From positions 1-21,144 of the IMG/VR virus record IMGVR_UViG_3300006789_000223: a stretch of DNA of 21,144 nt, one strand, 5' to 3'. The DNA is from a virus. A model generated the notes under the pieces. It was not told where the DNA came from, did no database searches, and worked only from the letters and a program-made list of their open reading frames with translations. Positions 13,856 through 20,364 of the stretch are shown piece by piece (the stretch's first letter is position 1; each line of letters opens with the position of its first letter). Position numbers and translations under genes: made by a program.

Positions 13856-14941
13856 TTAGAACGGTACTCCATCGTCCATGAGTTTGCTCCATGGAACTTT
13901 GGTATACGTTCGGTCTCCCTTGACAGCCTTCAGGTCAACTGTCTTCGCTCGCTTCAGCAACTTAGTGACTGACACCTCAATCGCCTTCTTAGCTTTCGGA
14001 GGTTTGAAAGTGTAGATGGAACCCTTCACAGGTGTGAGATCTTCTTTCTCGTCATCGTCGTCGCTGTCTGCAGCACGGATAGCTTTGACCAGTGTTCCCC
14101 AGTCGGGATACTTGTCGTCGTCTTCGTGGTCGCTAATGCCTGCTGCTTCAGCCAATGCTGCCAACTTATCCTGAGCATCTGTGTCCTCGTCATCTGCTTT
14201 CTTCTGCAGACTATCAAGGTCGTCCCCGTCATCTGAGGATTCTTCGCTGTCATCTTCGGCGTCGTCGTCCTCTTCCGGGGGATCTTCATCGTCGTCAGAA
14301 TCGTCCTCATCTGTGTCGTCGTCGACATCATCATCGTCATCATCGTCGTCGCTGGAATCTTCCTCGGTTTCGTCGACACCATTGAACTGAACGTTGACCC
14401 GAGCGTTCGGATACTGTTCATTGGGATCGCCCATCCACGTTCGAAACTTAACTCCAAGTCCCGATTCAACGACTGCTTCAAACAGTTCGTTCATTTCCTC
14501 TTCATCGCCCTCCAGATCATCGGTACTGATACCGAATGCCTGCAGTACCTGAACCATGAACAACATGTGTTCATCTTCAGTCTTACGCTTTCGGGTTGGA
14601 GTGTCGTGCAACGGTTCCATGATGATGGTGTCAGACAGACCAACACAATCCACAGTTCCAAGATCCGTTTCGACAACATCCCCGTCCTCAAACTTCTTGG
14701 AGAATGCTTCGCAGGTCTTTGGAGCAGTACAGACGCCCCGGACCATGAAGTATTGTTCTCCCTTAGCATTTCCGTTCTCGTAAGTACCGATCTTCATGGA
14801 AGTAACGGTTGCTTTCCCGTAGTCGATTCCAGCAGGGAAACCAGAACCTCCTCCAAGGTCAAGTTTCTGTTCTTTCTTCCCATGTTTCTTCAACGATTTG
14901 ATCGCTGAAGGTTTCAGAAAGCTAGTTCCTTTTTTCGCCAT
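13856..14941 (-). CDS. Probable ssDNA-binding/recombination accessory protein with long acidic region
   Basis: This protein of about 361 aa has three parts. A basic start (MAKKGTSFLK ... KKHGKKEQK) leads into a domain of about 160 residues (25-190). Then comes a very acidic Asp/Glu/Ser tract at about 190-300, written in DNA as a long GAC/GAT/GAG-type triplet-rich stretch. A basic C-terminal segment ends MDDGVPF. That tail resembles the DDxxPF tip that SSB proteins use to dock partners, and the gene is next to a Sak4-like ATPase and a PD-(D/E)XK nuclease, as phage SSB or DUF669-type partners often are. The SSB assignment is inference; I see no definite OB-fold signature. A TATAAT element lies upstream in the 78-nt gap. 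Confidence 0.6.
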   Translation of the reverse strand: MAKKGTSFLKPSAIKSLKKHGKKEQKLDLGGGSGFPAGIDYGKATVTSMKIGTYENGNAKGEQYFMVRGVCTAPKTCEAFSKKFEDGDVVETDLGTVDCVGLSDTIIMEPLHDTPTRKRKTEDEHMLFMVQVLQAFGISTDDLEGDEEEMNELFEAVVESGLGVKFRTWMGDPNEQYPNARVNVQFNGVDETEEDSSDDDDDDDDVDDDTDEDDSDDDEDPPEEDDDAEDDSEESSDDGDDLDSLQKKADDEDTDAQDKLAALAEAAGISDHEDDDKYPDWGTLVKAIRAADSDDDDEKEDLTPVKGSIYTFKPPKAKKAIEVSVTKLLKRAKTVDLKAVKGDRTYTKVPWSKLMDDGVPF

Positions 14942-14987
14942 TGTTCTTACCTCTTAACTGTGAAATGAAAATTGTTCTGGTCTTGCC

Positions 14988-14996
14988 ATTATAGCG
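14988..14996 (-). promoter_or_regulatory. Leftward promoter -10 element before the SSB-like gene
   Basis: CGCTATAAT on the minus strand gives a perfect TATAAT in the 78-nt gap before the gene at 14941. It shares a CTCAAA about 12 nt upstream with the element at 15904. There is no consensus -35 box. Confidence 0.5.
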
Positions 14997-15019
14997 GGTT
15001 CTTTGAGTTGGATTGTGTC

Positions 15020-15874
15020 TTAGTCGTCCATGGCCTCCAACAACTTTTCAAACGTTGGATTGACCATGATCGGGTCCAACTTTTTGCCTCTCGGTTTTCT
15101 GAACTTTGTCATACGATCTTCCGACAATGGAAGATAAGCACAGAACTCAGTCTCACCTGTCTTTCTGGATTTGGTTATGGTCTTACCGGCAACTTTCACC
15201 TCCCTTTCTTCTCTACAGTCTCGGGAAAACATCTGGATATTGAAGTCGAGTGTTCCTGTCAGCCATCCTGCAATAGTCGGCGTCACTGCCGGACCTGCTT
15301 TGGCTACTCCTAACTCACTGTCCTCCTTGGGAGCGAAGACACGCTCATGAGAAATGATCGTCGTGAACAGAGGCAGTTCAATCAGGCATCGTAAGAATCC
15401 CTTCATCAACGATCCATGCTTCTGCCACTGCTGCTGTTGAACGTCTCCCCACGCAAGCTGAGGCTTCACTCGATCCACTCCAAGAATCTGTGCCAGTACA
15501 AGATCCGAGAAGGACGTGAGATGGTCCAGCGAAACTGTCTTGAACTCGCTGTCCACCAGTTCTTCACAGAGGGCTGGCAACTGTTCGCAATCCTCGATGA
15601 CAATCTGCTTGATGTGCTTCCGGTCTGCTTTCGCAATCGACCGAAGCTCCCCCGGTTTCTTAATTCCGCCGGAACACGTCATCATGAGGATCGGTTTCGG
15701 GAATGTGCTCGTCACTGTCGTTTTACCAGTCGCAGGAAGACCAAAGATTCCCATGGAAAAGGGATCGTCTTTGTCAAACTCAACTGCTTTCGCTCTGGAC
15801 AGGAGAGATCCTGTCTCCGCTGGAGGCTTCTTTCGGGTTCTGGTTTTCTTGACCTGTCGTGTCACTTTGGGCAT
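15020..15874 (-). CDS. Sak4-like RecA-fold ATPase (AAA_24 family), recombination
   Basis: This 284-aa P-loop ATPase carries Walker A GLPATGKTT (45-53). A strand ending KTVSLDHL acts as Walker B, and TTIISHERV is probably a sensor strand. The size and sequence style match phage Sak4/AAA_24 proteins, RecA-core single-strand annealing or recombination ATPases that cooperate with the phage SSB. The SSB-like gene follows and a PD-(D/E)XK nuclease precedes, a typical recombination trio. The N-terminus is a strongly basic MPKVTRQVKKTRTRKKPP tail not needed for the ATPase fold. It has its own promoter-like TGCTATAAT and an AAAGGAAA ribosome site. Confidence 0.82.
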   Translation of the reverse strand: MPKVTRQVKKTRTRKKPPAETGSLLSRAKAVEFDKDDPFSMGIFGLPATGKTTVTSTFPKPILMMTCSGGIKKPGELRSIAKADRKHIKQIVIEDCEQLPALCEELVDSEFKTVSLDHLTSFSDLVLAQILGVDRVKPQLAWGDVQQQQWQKHGSLMKGFLRCLIELPLFTTIISHERVFAPKEDSELGVAKAGPAVTPTIAGWLTGTLDFNIQMFSRDCREEREVKVAGKTITKSRKTGETEFCAYLPLSEDRMTKFRKPRGKKLDPIMVNPTFEKLLEAMDD

Positions 15875-15903
15875 CTGTTTTCCTTTGTAGTGTGTGAACC
15901 TGT

Positions 15904-15912
15904 ATTATAGCA
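15904..15912 (-). promoter_or_regulatory. Leftward extended -10 promoter before the Sak4-like gene
   Basis: TGCTATAAT (extended -10 with perfect hexamer) lies on the minus strand 30 nt upstream of the start codon at 15874, in a 51-nt gap. The context TCTGCTATAAT is close to TCTGGTATACT at 19866. It suggests host sigma70-type transcription. Confidence 0.6.
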
Positions 15913-15925
15913 GAATTTTGAGAGA

Positions 15926-17107
15926 CTATTCTTCCTCCAGTTCTGGGAACATACTCGGGTCAACATGAAGATCGGTTTTCATTCCTGTCTTCAGGTATTC
16001 GTCGTATCCACTACCGCCTCCTTCATTGAGCCAGTTGAAGGTTCCGAACGGGTGACGGTAATGTCGGTTTTGATGTTCTGGAAATTTCTCTGCTCTAACA
16101 CTGTAATCAAAGTGGTTCCAGACGTGCTCCAAACAGTAGGACCACCATTCATAATCATCCAGGATGTTCTCCAGGATCGGTTGGAGAAATGTCTGTTCAT
16201 ACAGGTCGATATCCTTCTGTGAAACTTCGACGTTCCATCGCATGAAGAAGTGATCAAGGTTCTCTTCATTTTCGATGATGGTTCCCAGTCGTGCATAGTA
16301 TTGAGGCATCGTTTCGGCAGGAGTATGAATAACTCCCTTCCTGGACTTTGCCTGAAGTGGTCGAATGGAACCAATCCCTCCAGACAGAGGTTTCCGTATC
16401 ACGTTGTACATGACACCGTCCACAGGGATGTTCTTGAGGCCGTACAGACCGTTCCTGGCAGCATGTCTGAGCATGGTGGTGTAAAGCATCGTCTGAATAT
16501 CGAAGTCCAGCAGACGCTCCACCATAGTCTCGTCAATCTTCCCTTTGGTCTTGTTCTCCTTCAGTCGGTACTTCTTACCCTGTCGAATAACACCGTCCCA
16601 CATCCCTCTGAGAATCGCTGTTCTCCCGGAAGGCAGTTTGTAAGGAACCTGGAACTTGACCTCTGTCAGTTCCAACTTCTGCTTCCGGTGTTCTGCAGCA
16701 TAGTGCTTGAGGTAAATCTTGAACTGAACCTTGCAGACGTTCCACCATTTCTCGACCTGATCCTGTTCCAGTGGATACTTACTAATCTCCTTCATCGCTT
16801 CAGTTCGCAACTTGGTTTCCCAGTCGCCATCCATGTACTCCTCACACTTATGCCAGAAGTTTCCATAAGCGAGTGCAGGACTGAACCGTTCAATCGGTCT
16901 TAGACCTTCAATGGATCTGATGCGAAACCTTTCGCGGCAACACAGGTATCCGTTGATCATACTTTGGGTAATCCCTTCCACCGCTGGTCCCCCCCAAATT
17001 GGCTCCGAGAGTTTCGCTCCAGCCTTCTTGATCCTGCTCGCCAGTCCACCATCCTTTTTCTTCACTGTCTTCTTTGTTCGTTTCCTCGGAGCTGATTTCT
17101 TTGGCAT
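15926..17107 (-). CDS. PD-(D/E)XK exonuclease (RecB/Cas4-like)
   Basis: This is a 393-aa nuclease of the RecB/Cas4 type. It shows ITQSMINGYLCCRERF at 46-61, GNFWH (82-86), LRGMWDGV with the metal-binding Asp171, KENKTKG with the ExK pair E184-K186, and DIQTMLYTTML (203-213, the QxxxY motif). Such enzymes resect double-stranded DNA for Sak4/SSB-dependent recombination, matching the following genes. A complete Cas4-style four-Cys cluster is not evident. The N-terminus MPKKSAPRKRTKKTVKKKDGG is highly basic. An upstream membrane-protein frame overlaps its first 200 nt. Confidence 0.85.
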   Translation of the reverse strand: MPKKSAPRKRTKKTVKKKDGGLASRIKKAGAKLSEPIWGGPAVEGITQSMINGYLCCRERFRIRSIEGLRPIERFSPALAYGNFWHKCEEYMDGDWETKLRTEAMKEISKYPLEQDQVEKWWNVCKVQFKIYLKHYAAEHRKQKLELTEVKFQVPYKLPSGRTAILRGMWDGVIRQGKKYRLKENKTKGKIDETMVERLLDFDIQTMLYTTMLRHAARNGLYGLKNIPVDGVMYNVIRKPLSGGIGSIRPLQAKSRKGVIHTPAETMPQYYARLGTIIENEENLDHFFMRWNVEVSQKDIDLYEQTFLQPILENILDDYEWWSYCLEHVWNHFDYSVRAEKFPEHQNRHYRHPFGTFNWLNEGGGSGYDEYLKTGMKTDLHVDPSMFPELEEE

Positions 17108-17318
17108 TGTTCCACTTCCTATCGTTTCGGAAATACATACAGATGAAAAACAGCGACATGGGAAGCAGTCCCCACTCCGCCGCTAACACAACCCACAACA
17201 ACCAGGCGAACTGATTCGCCACTTTGAACTTGAATATCCACTTCGCTTTGTTACCTACCATCCATGAAGCGTATATCGATGAAGCTGAGAGATACCACGG
17301 AAGAACTTCAACCAGCAT
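16908..17318 (-). CDS. Membrane protein with 200-nt overlap into the nuclease gene (136 aa)
   Basis: The first ~75 residues are hydrophobic, with probable membrane segments around VLPWYLSASSIYASWMV and FAWLLWVVLAAEWGLLPMSLFFICMY. The tail then becomes charged and Gly-rich, and is encoded inside the first 200 nt of the nuclease gene in a different frame. The ATG at 17318 has AGGA 5 nt upstream and overlaps the previous stop by 11 nt; an ATG at 17336 is possible. The overlap is much longer than others here, so the tail may be real dual coding, or the gene may once have ended near 17100 and lost its stop. Function unknown. Confidence 0.55.
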   Translation of the reverse strand: MLVEVLPWYLSASSIYASWMVGNKAKWIFKFKVANQFAWLLWVVLAAEWGLLPMSLFFICMYFRNDRKWNNAKEISSEETNKEDSEEKGWWTGEQDQEGWSETLGANLGGTSGGRDYPKYDQRIPVLPRKVSHQIH

Positions 17319-17523
17319 TCGAATCCTGCCTTTCATTGTGTGGGTTCACAGAGGGTTCAGTGACTGCTCCATTGTTCTTGATGTCTGCCCAACTCCAAGA
17401 CTCTGCTCCATCAACATGTAAATGGAACTTGATTTCTGTCTCCGGCAATTCTGGATGCTTCGTTTCACGTAACACCTTTTGAACTGCCTCGGATATTTCT
17501 CGTTTCTGTCTCACACTAAACAT
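17308..17523 (-). CDS. Small hypothetical protein (71 aa)
   Basis: The 71-aa protein starts MFSVRQKREISEAVQKVLRE, a likely amphipathic helix, then has EIKFHLHVDGAESWSW and a polar tail. It has an AAAGGAAC ribosome site and overlaps the upstream gene stop as ATGTTTAG and the next start by 11 nt. No family is recognised. Position in an unbroken coupled series is the main support that it is real. Confidence 0.65.
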   Translation of the reverse strand: MFSVRQKREISEAVQKVLRETKHPELPETEIKFHLHVDGAESWSWADIKNNGAVTEPSVNPHNERQDSNAG

Positions 17524-17767
17524 TCTGGTTCCTTTCTATGATTCGGAAATCTTTCTTTGCACCAGGACCACGGTCCTTAACTGCTTCGTCATTTAACTCT
17601 GTCCAGAATTTCAATCTCCTTTCCAACTTTGGTTTGTCTCCGTAGTCCAAATCTTCCCACGGTCCTACAACAATTTCAGTACTGAAGTGACACCCGTTGT
17701 AACACCTCCGCTGAGGGTCATTGTTCACTTCTTTGTGCTGTCGTCTTTGAAGAACATGTTCGGTCAT
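17516..17767 (-). CDS. Small hypothetical protein (83 aa)
   Basis: This charged 83-aa protein has one Cys pair (CYNGC) and aromatic/acidic segments such as GPWEDLDYGDKPKLE. TAAGGAACCCAAAATG gives a good start, and the Shine-Dalgarno overlaps the stop of the uracil-DNA glycosylase gene. No domain is recognised. It could be a glycosylase accessory or simply a phage orphan. Confidence 0.65.
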   Translation of the reverse strand: MTEHVLQRRQHKEVNNDPQRRCYNGCHFSTEIVVGPWEDLDYGDKPKLERRLKFWTELNDEAVKDRGPGAKKDFRIIERNQNV

Positions 17768-17777
17768 TTTGGGTTCC

Positions 17778-18356
17778 TTAGTTTGGAGAGACTATAGAAT
17801 GGAACAGGTCAGCAAGTTGCACTTGAACACGTTGGATGCTCAGGTCCTGCATCGCTCTGTCTTCTCTCAGTATAGCAGCAGGATGGGTCACTGAGATTGC
17901 TTCGTGTTCTATGAACAACGTGCTGACGTGCTTCTCTGCGACCTTACCAACTGCGACCAGTGCAGACGGTTTACACAGTTCAACAAACTCTTCCAGACGT
18001 GGATAGCACTTCTGGATGGACTCCTTCGGTGGAGTGTGAACTTTCGGCCCTCCTTTCGTATTCTTTGGGATACACGCTATCAGGTTGGTGAACGCAAAAC
18101 GTAATCCACTGAAGTCGTCATACTGGTCCACCACACTGTCGACAATCCTGTGGAACAACTTACCAGCAGGACCAACAAAGGGTTTCCCTATGACGTTCTC
18201 AGATGCTCCTGGAGCCTCTCCAATGAACACTACGTCTGCAGGTATCTTTCCCTTTGCCAGAACAATGTTGATCCGTACGTCGCACAAAGGACACTCAGTA
18301 CAGTTCTTGAACTTTGCTTTGTGGGTCTTCCAGGTTTTCTGTGTTCGTTTAGGCAT
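17778..18356 (-). CDS. Family-4/5-type uracil-DNA glycosylase (Fe-S)
   Basis: This 192-aa member of the uracil-DNA glycosylase superfamily has CTECPLC near residues 19-25, with later Cys95 and Cys117 as probable remaining [4Fe-4S] ligands. It also has the uracil-pocket motif GEAPGASE (46-53), GKPFVGPAG and the HPA-type motif VTHPAAIL. It would excise uracil, or a related base, from DNA. This group is often labelled SPO1 DNA polymerase-related, because the hmU phage SPO1 has a related domain in its polymerase. Here it stands alone among recombination genes. It begins MPKRTQKTWKTHK. In a genome with modified thymine it might edit unmodified uracil or attack host DNA; this is inference. Confidence 0.88.
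   Translation of the reverse strand: MPKRTQKTWKTHKAKFKNCTECPLCDVRINIVLAKGKIPADVVFIGEAPGASENVIGKPFVGPAGKLFHRIVDSVVDQYDDFSGLRFAFTNLIACIPKNTKGGPKVHTPPKESIQKCYPRLEEFVELCKPSALVAVGKVAEKHVSTLFIEHEAISVTHPAAILREDRAMQDLSIQRVQVQLADLFHSIVSPN
17869..17877 (-). promoter_or_regulatory. Possible internal leftward promoter inside the glycosylase gene
   Basis: TGCTATACT on the minus strand is an extended -10 similar to those at 15904 and 19866, and lies about 100 nt before the start at 17767. It is inside coding sequence, so it may be chance. Confidence 0.3.
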
Positions 18357-18365
18357 CGGATACTT

Positions 18366-18626
18366 TCAATGATTTGCACAGATAGAATTCGGAGGACTGT
18401 CTCTCCTAAGAGAAGCTCCTGTGGATCGAAATTCAGGAGAAGGTTCCTCCTTCGTTATCAAATCAGGCATACACCTTTCCAGCGTGTCAATCACCTGTTC
18501 CATTGCCGCGTTCTGACAGCCCTCTTCAATGTCTTCATCTTTTTCCAAGTCCATGACAATTTGTGCAGCCAACATCGACCGGAACCGCTCCGATGACATT
18601 TTGATTGTGAATATGTCTTCGCTCAT
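18366..18626 (-). CDS. Small acidic hypothetical protein (86 aa)
   Basis: The 86-aa protein has a helical, acidic N-terminal half (FRSMLAAQIVMDLEKDEDIEEG) and a polar C-terminal tail, with no motif recognised. The start ATG overlaps the preceding stop as ATGA and sits in the sequence CGAAACAATGAGCGAAG, closely similar to the preceding gene start CGAAACGATGAGCGAAT. That similarity suggests a conserved initiation context rather than homologous proteins. Confidence 0.65.
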   Translation of the reverse strand: MSEDIFTIKMSSERFRSMLAAQIVMDLEKDEDIEEGCQNAAMEQVIDTLERCMPDLITKEEPSPEFRSTGASLRRDSPPNSICANH

Positions 18627-18808
18627 TGTTTCGCCCTTTCACAGGAGTCTTTAATCTCGGAAATTTCATTTTCCAGTTCTTCAATACGTTCTTCACACGC
18701 TCCTTCAAAACATCCTTGACAGAGACAACCACCAAATTCAACTGGAGGTACCCGTGGATCGCTGTATAACTTATCTTCATTGTCTCCACACTCAACACAT
18801 TCGCTCAT
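18623..18808 (-). CDS. Zinc-ribbon plus coiled-coil mini-protein (61 aa)
   Basis: The 61-aa product begins MSECVECGDNEDK, has a second Cys cluster CLCQGC about 25 residues later, and ends in a charged helix (ERIEELENEISEIKDSCE) suited to a coiled coil. I start at 18808, where AGGA is 7 nt upstream and the ATG overlaps the endonuclease VII stop as ATGA. A longer in-frame reading from 18904 would lie inside that gene. It is probably a zinc-binding dimer of unknown role. Confidence 0.7.
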   Translation of the reverse strand: MSECVECGDNEDKLYSDPRVPPVEFGGCLCQGCFEGACEERIEELENEISEIKDSCERAKQ

Positions 18809-19266
18809 CGTTTCGTCCTCAGCTTTCTGTAGAGTTGAGACCGTGCTTTGCTGGTCTTGTGTTCGTCTATTGTAGCCTGAGATGCTCCCCAAGATCGCAA
18901 CCACGAAACCTGTTCCGCTTTCTTCAGAGTGTTGAACCTCTTCATCAGTTGTGTCGCTCCTACGGGATGTAGAATCCCTGTGTCTTCCTGCTCAAGATAA
19001 TCCGCCATGTTATGCAGCACTTGGACAAGGTCTTCATTCGTGCATACACAGCGAGTCTTGAAGAAGTTCTCCACTTTCCCCAGCAAAGAGTTTCCCTGTC
19101 GAGAAACAACACCCCGAATCATGCCGTTGATATGATCGTGGTCCACCACCGGATCGATTTCTTCGTGACCAAGGATGGGACAGGTCTCTGGGACGTTCTC
19201 CTGCCTCCATTTCTTCATCGCTGCCTGTGTTAGATACCTGGGGAGTCGCTTCTTCCGTTTGGGCAT
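18805..19266 (-). CDS. Recombination endonuclease VII-like (His-Me finger) resolvase
   Basis: This is a 153-aa protein with the endonuclease VII His-Me core: VVDHDHINGMIRGVVSRQ and the helix GNSLLGKVENF (41-68), where D42, H43, D44, H45 and N59 form the metal/catalytic block. A CPIL ... CVC set of cysteines may bind zinc. The T4 enzyme resolves branched DNA before packaging, and this one likely acts on recombination or replication junctions with the Sak4/nuclease set downstream. The C-terminus is helical and basic. The start at 19266 (MPKRKKRLPRY) overlaps the csrA stop as TGATG, with AGGAGG upstream. Confidence 0.88.
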   Translation of the reverse strand: MPKRKKRLPRYLTQAAMKKWRQENVPETCPILGHEEIDPVVDHDHINGMIRGVVSRQGNSLLGKVENFFKTRCVCTNEDLVQVLHNMADYLEQEDTGILHPVGATQLMKRFNTLKKAEQVSWLRSWGASQATIDEHKTSKARSQLYRKLRTKR

Positions 19267-19448
19267 CAGCGTTCCCCCTCCTCTCGTTGAATGTCGATCC
19301 GTTCTTTGATCTCTCCACGATGAACCGTAACGTGTCTTGGAGCATCGATTCCCAACCGAACCTTGTCACCACGAACGTCAATAATGACAATCGTGATGTC
19401 ATCCCCGATTGAAATCGTTTCGTCCTTCTTTCTACTTATTACCAGCAT
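19266..19448 (-). CDS. csrA: Carbon storage regulator CsrA (phage-encoded)
   Basis: This 60-aa protein is a full-length CsrA. The first strand is MLVISRKKDETISIG, the core is DITIVIIDVRGDKVRLGIDAP, and the RNA-contacting end is VTVHRGEIKERI, with the key Arg of the VHRxEI motif kept. CsrA dimers bind GGA motifs in mRNA leaders and block or stabilise translation. AAAGGG lies 6 nt before the ATG, which overlaps the upstream gene by 17 nt; a longer reading to 19475 adds a non-homologous stretch and is rejected. Many ribosome sites in this phage contain AAGGAAC, so its own mRNAs could be targets; host mRNAs are the other option. Confidence 0.93.
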   Translation of the reverse strand: MLVISRKKDETISIGDDITIVIIDVRGDKVRLGIDAPRHVTVHRGEIKERIDIQREEGER

Positions 19449-19842
19449 GATTAACCCTTTCCAAAAGGTGTTCAACGTAACTGTCGACCATACGACAGCC
19501 TGTCACATAAAGTCTTGCAGCATTGCAGGAAGATTTCAGATCACTTTCCAGTTTGCTGATGTCGTCTTCTTCCCAACCCTTGAACGTACTTATGATCCTC
19601 GCATACTCAACCGCCTCCTGATTAGTCTTGAATGGTTTCCCTGCCAGCATACCTGTGGGAATGTGATAGACCTTCACTTTATTGTACAGAGCGATGAACC
19701 TACCAAAGCGGAGACATGTCGTCACAACTCTGTCTTCAGTCTCTGAATTATCTCTCCTCATGAACTTCGCGATCTTGGGAGTGACCTGTATCCCATCAAC
19801 TGCTCTGGTTAACTGGTCCATGAGTTTTACTTTTTTGACCAT
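19432..19842 (-). CDS. Hypothetical protein, first gene of the long leftward block (136 aa)
   Basis: This basic 136-aa protein starts MVKKVKLMDQLTRAVDG and has a central beta-rich segment (RFGRFIALYNKVKVYHIPTG) and helical C-terminal region with scattered cysteines (SSCNAARLYVTGC). I recognise no family. AAAGGAAATCGACATG gives a clear start, and an extended -10 (TGGTATACT) lies 24 nt upstream, so it is promoter-proximal and probably an early gene. It overlaps csrA by 17 nt. Confidence 0.7.
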   Translation of the reverse strand: MVKKVKLMDQLTRAVDGIQVTPKIAKFMRRDNSETEDRVVTTCLRFGRFIALYNKVKVYHIPTGMLAGKPFKTNQEAVEYARIISTFKGWEEDDISKLESDLKSSCNAARLYVTGCRMVDSYVEHLLERVNHAGNK

Positions 19843-19865
19843 GTCGATTTCCTTTCTATGTCTGC

Positions 19866-19874
19866 AGTATACCA
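19866..19874 (-). promoter_or_regulatory. Leftward promoter for the csrA block
   Basis: TGGTATACT is an extended -10 in the context CTGGTATACTGCAG, with an upstream T-run that is part of the repeat at 19871-19887. It lies 24 nt before the start codon at 19842. TTCACA further upstream has 19-nt spacing and is a weak -35 candidate. Confidence 0.55.
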
Positions 19875-19887
19875 GAACAAAAAACTT
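19871..19887 (-). repeat. Intergenic motif AAGTTTTTTGTTCTGGT (copy 2)
   Basis: It is the same as 5615-5632 except for one missing A. Here it abuts the -10 of the leftward promoter, so it may be the upstream part of that promoter. Confidence 0.55.
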
Positions 19888-20179
19888 TCTTGTGAACCCT
19901 GTACATACCGGACCCCTTAGAGAAGTTCAACGATGAAAAATCCATCGCCACTTTCTAAGGTATCCAGCAGAGTGTGAACCCTGGAACGTTGTTGAGTACA
20001 TTACGCGGACACCATCACTGATGCCGTTGCCCCTCCCAGCCCTCAACCACCGTTCGTGATACCTGACCCGATGGACGTGGGAATTTTCCTATCCATCTGT
20101 ACTGCACGTCTGTTGTCGGGGTGAGGAAGTATTTAGCCAATCCACCCGTCGTCCTGCAGTTGCCGACGTGCTGCACTGC

Positions 20180-20194
20180 CTGCAGTATAACAGA
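20180..20194 (-). repeat. Second copy of the leftward promoter core
   Basis: CTGCAGTATAACAGA (plus strand) matches 19862-19876 at 14 of 15 positions. On the minus strand it reads TCTGTTATACTGCAG, containing a -10-like TATACT. A transcript from here would carry a leader of over 300 nt before the first leftward gene. Confidence 0.5.
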
Positions 20195-20252
20195 CCTGCG
20201 AAGACGTGTTTTCCGGATTGCAATCGACCAACAACAGAAAAACCACCGAACC

Positions 20253-20324
20253 AGCGAAAATAAATCGGCACGCTTTCGCTAATGTTTTTGCTGGGTTTTT
20301 GTTACAGGTTGTAAAAACCAGCAA
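20253..20324 (+). other. Two hairpins including a 12-bp stem
   Basis: AGCGAAA (20253-20259) pairs with TTTCGCT (20274-20280). TTGCTGGGTTTTT (20288-20300) pairs with AAAAACCAGCAA (20313-20324) with one bulged G. The loop is GTTACAGGTTGT, so one copy of the TTTTTGTTACAGGT motif lies in the stem-loop. No U-run follows directly. Confidence 0.55.
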
Positions 20325-20349
20325 TCCAATTGTCGTTTTTGTTACAGGT
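20296..20349 (+). repeat. Two TTTTTGTTACAGGT direct repeats
   Basis: Exact 14-nt copies lie at 20296-20309 and 20336-20349, 40 nt apart (about four helical turns), just upstream of the rightward promoter core. They are related to the minus-strand copies at 5615 and 19871. Confidence 0.65.
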
Positions 20350-20364
20350 GGGCTTGTGTTCTGT

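Noticed and set aside
14246-14370. Trinucleotide-rich stretch as a microsatellite or CRISPR-like repeat
   Set aside because: The repetition is explained by Asp/Ser/Glu codons in an acidic protein tract; there are no spacer-repeat units.
14155-14481. Low-complexity reading frames (His/Arg-rich or Ser-rich on plus strand, Thr/Met-rich on minus)
   Set aside because: They are alternative-frame readings of the Asp-rich triplet stretch of the gene at 13856-14941.
15416-15910. 164-aa plus-strand reading frame
   Set aside because: It is antisense to the Sak4-like ATPase with Walker motifs; it has no recognisable domain.
16250-16903. 217-aa plus-strand reading frame
   Set aside because: It lies entirely antisense to the PD-(D/E)XK nuclease gene, which has clear motifs; it has no domain pattern and no ribosome site.
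19449-19475. Longer CsrA start at 19475
   Set aside because: CsrA proteins start MLxLxRK; the extra nine residues have no counterpart and lie in the upstream gene.
19920-20160. Possible small gene or tRNA in the divergent region
   Set aside because: Reading frames are very short on both strands and no T-arm with matching acceptor stem could be built, although GGGTCAG occurs once on the minus strand.
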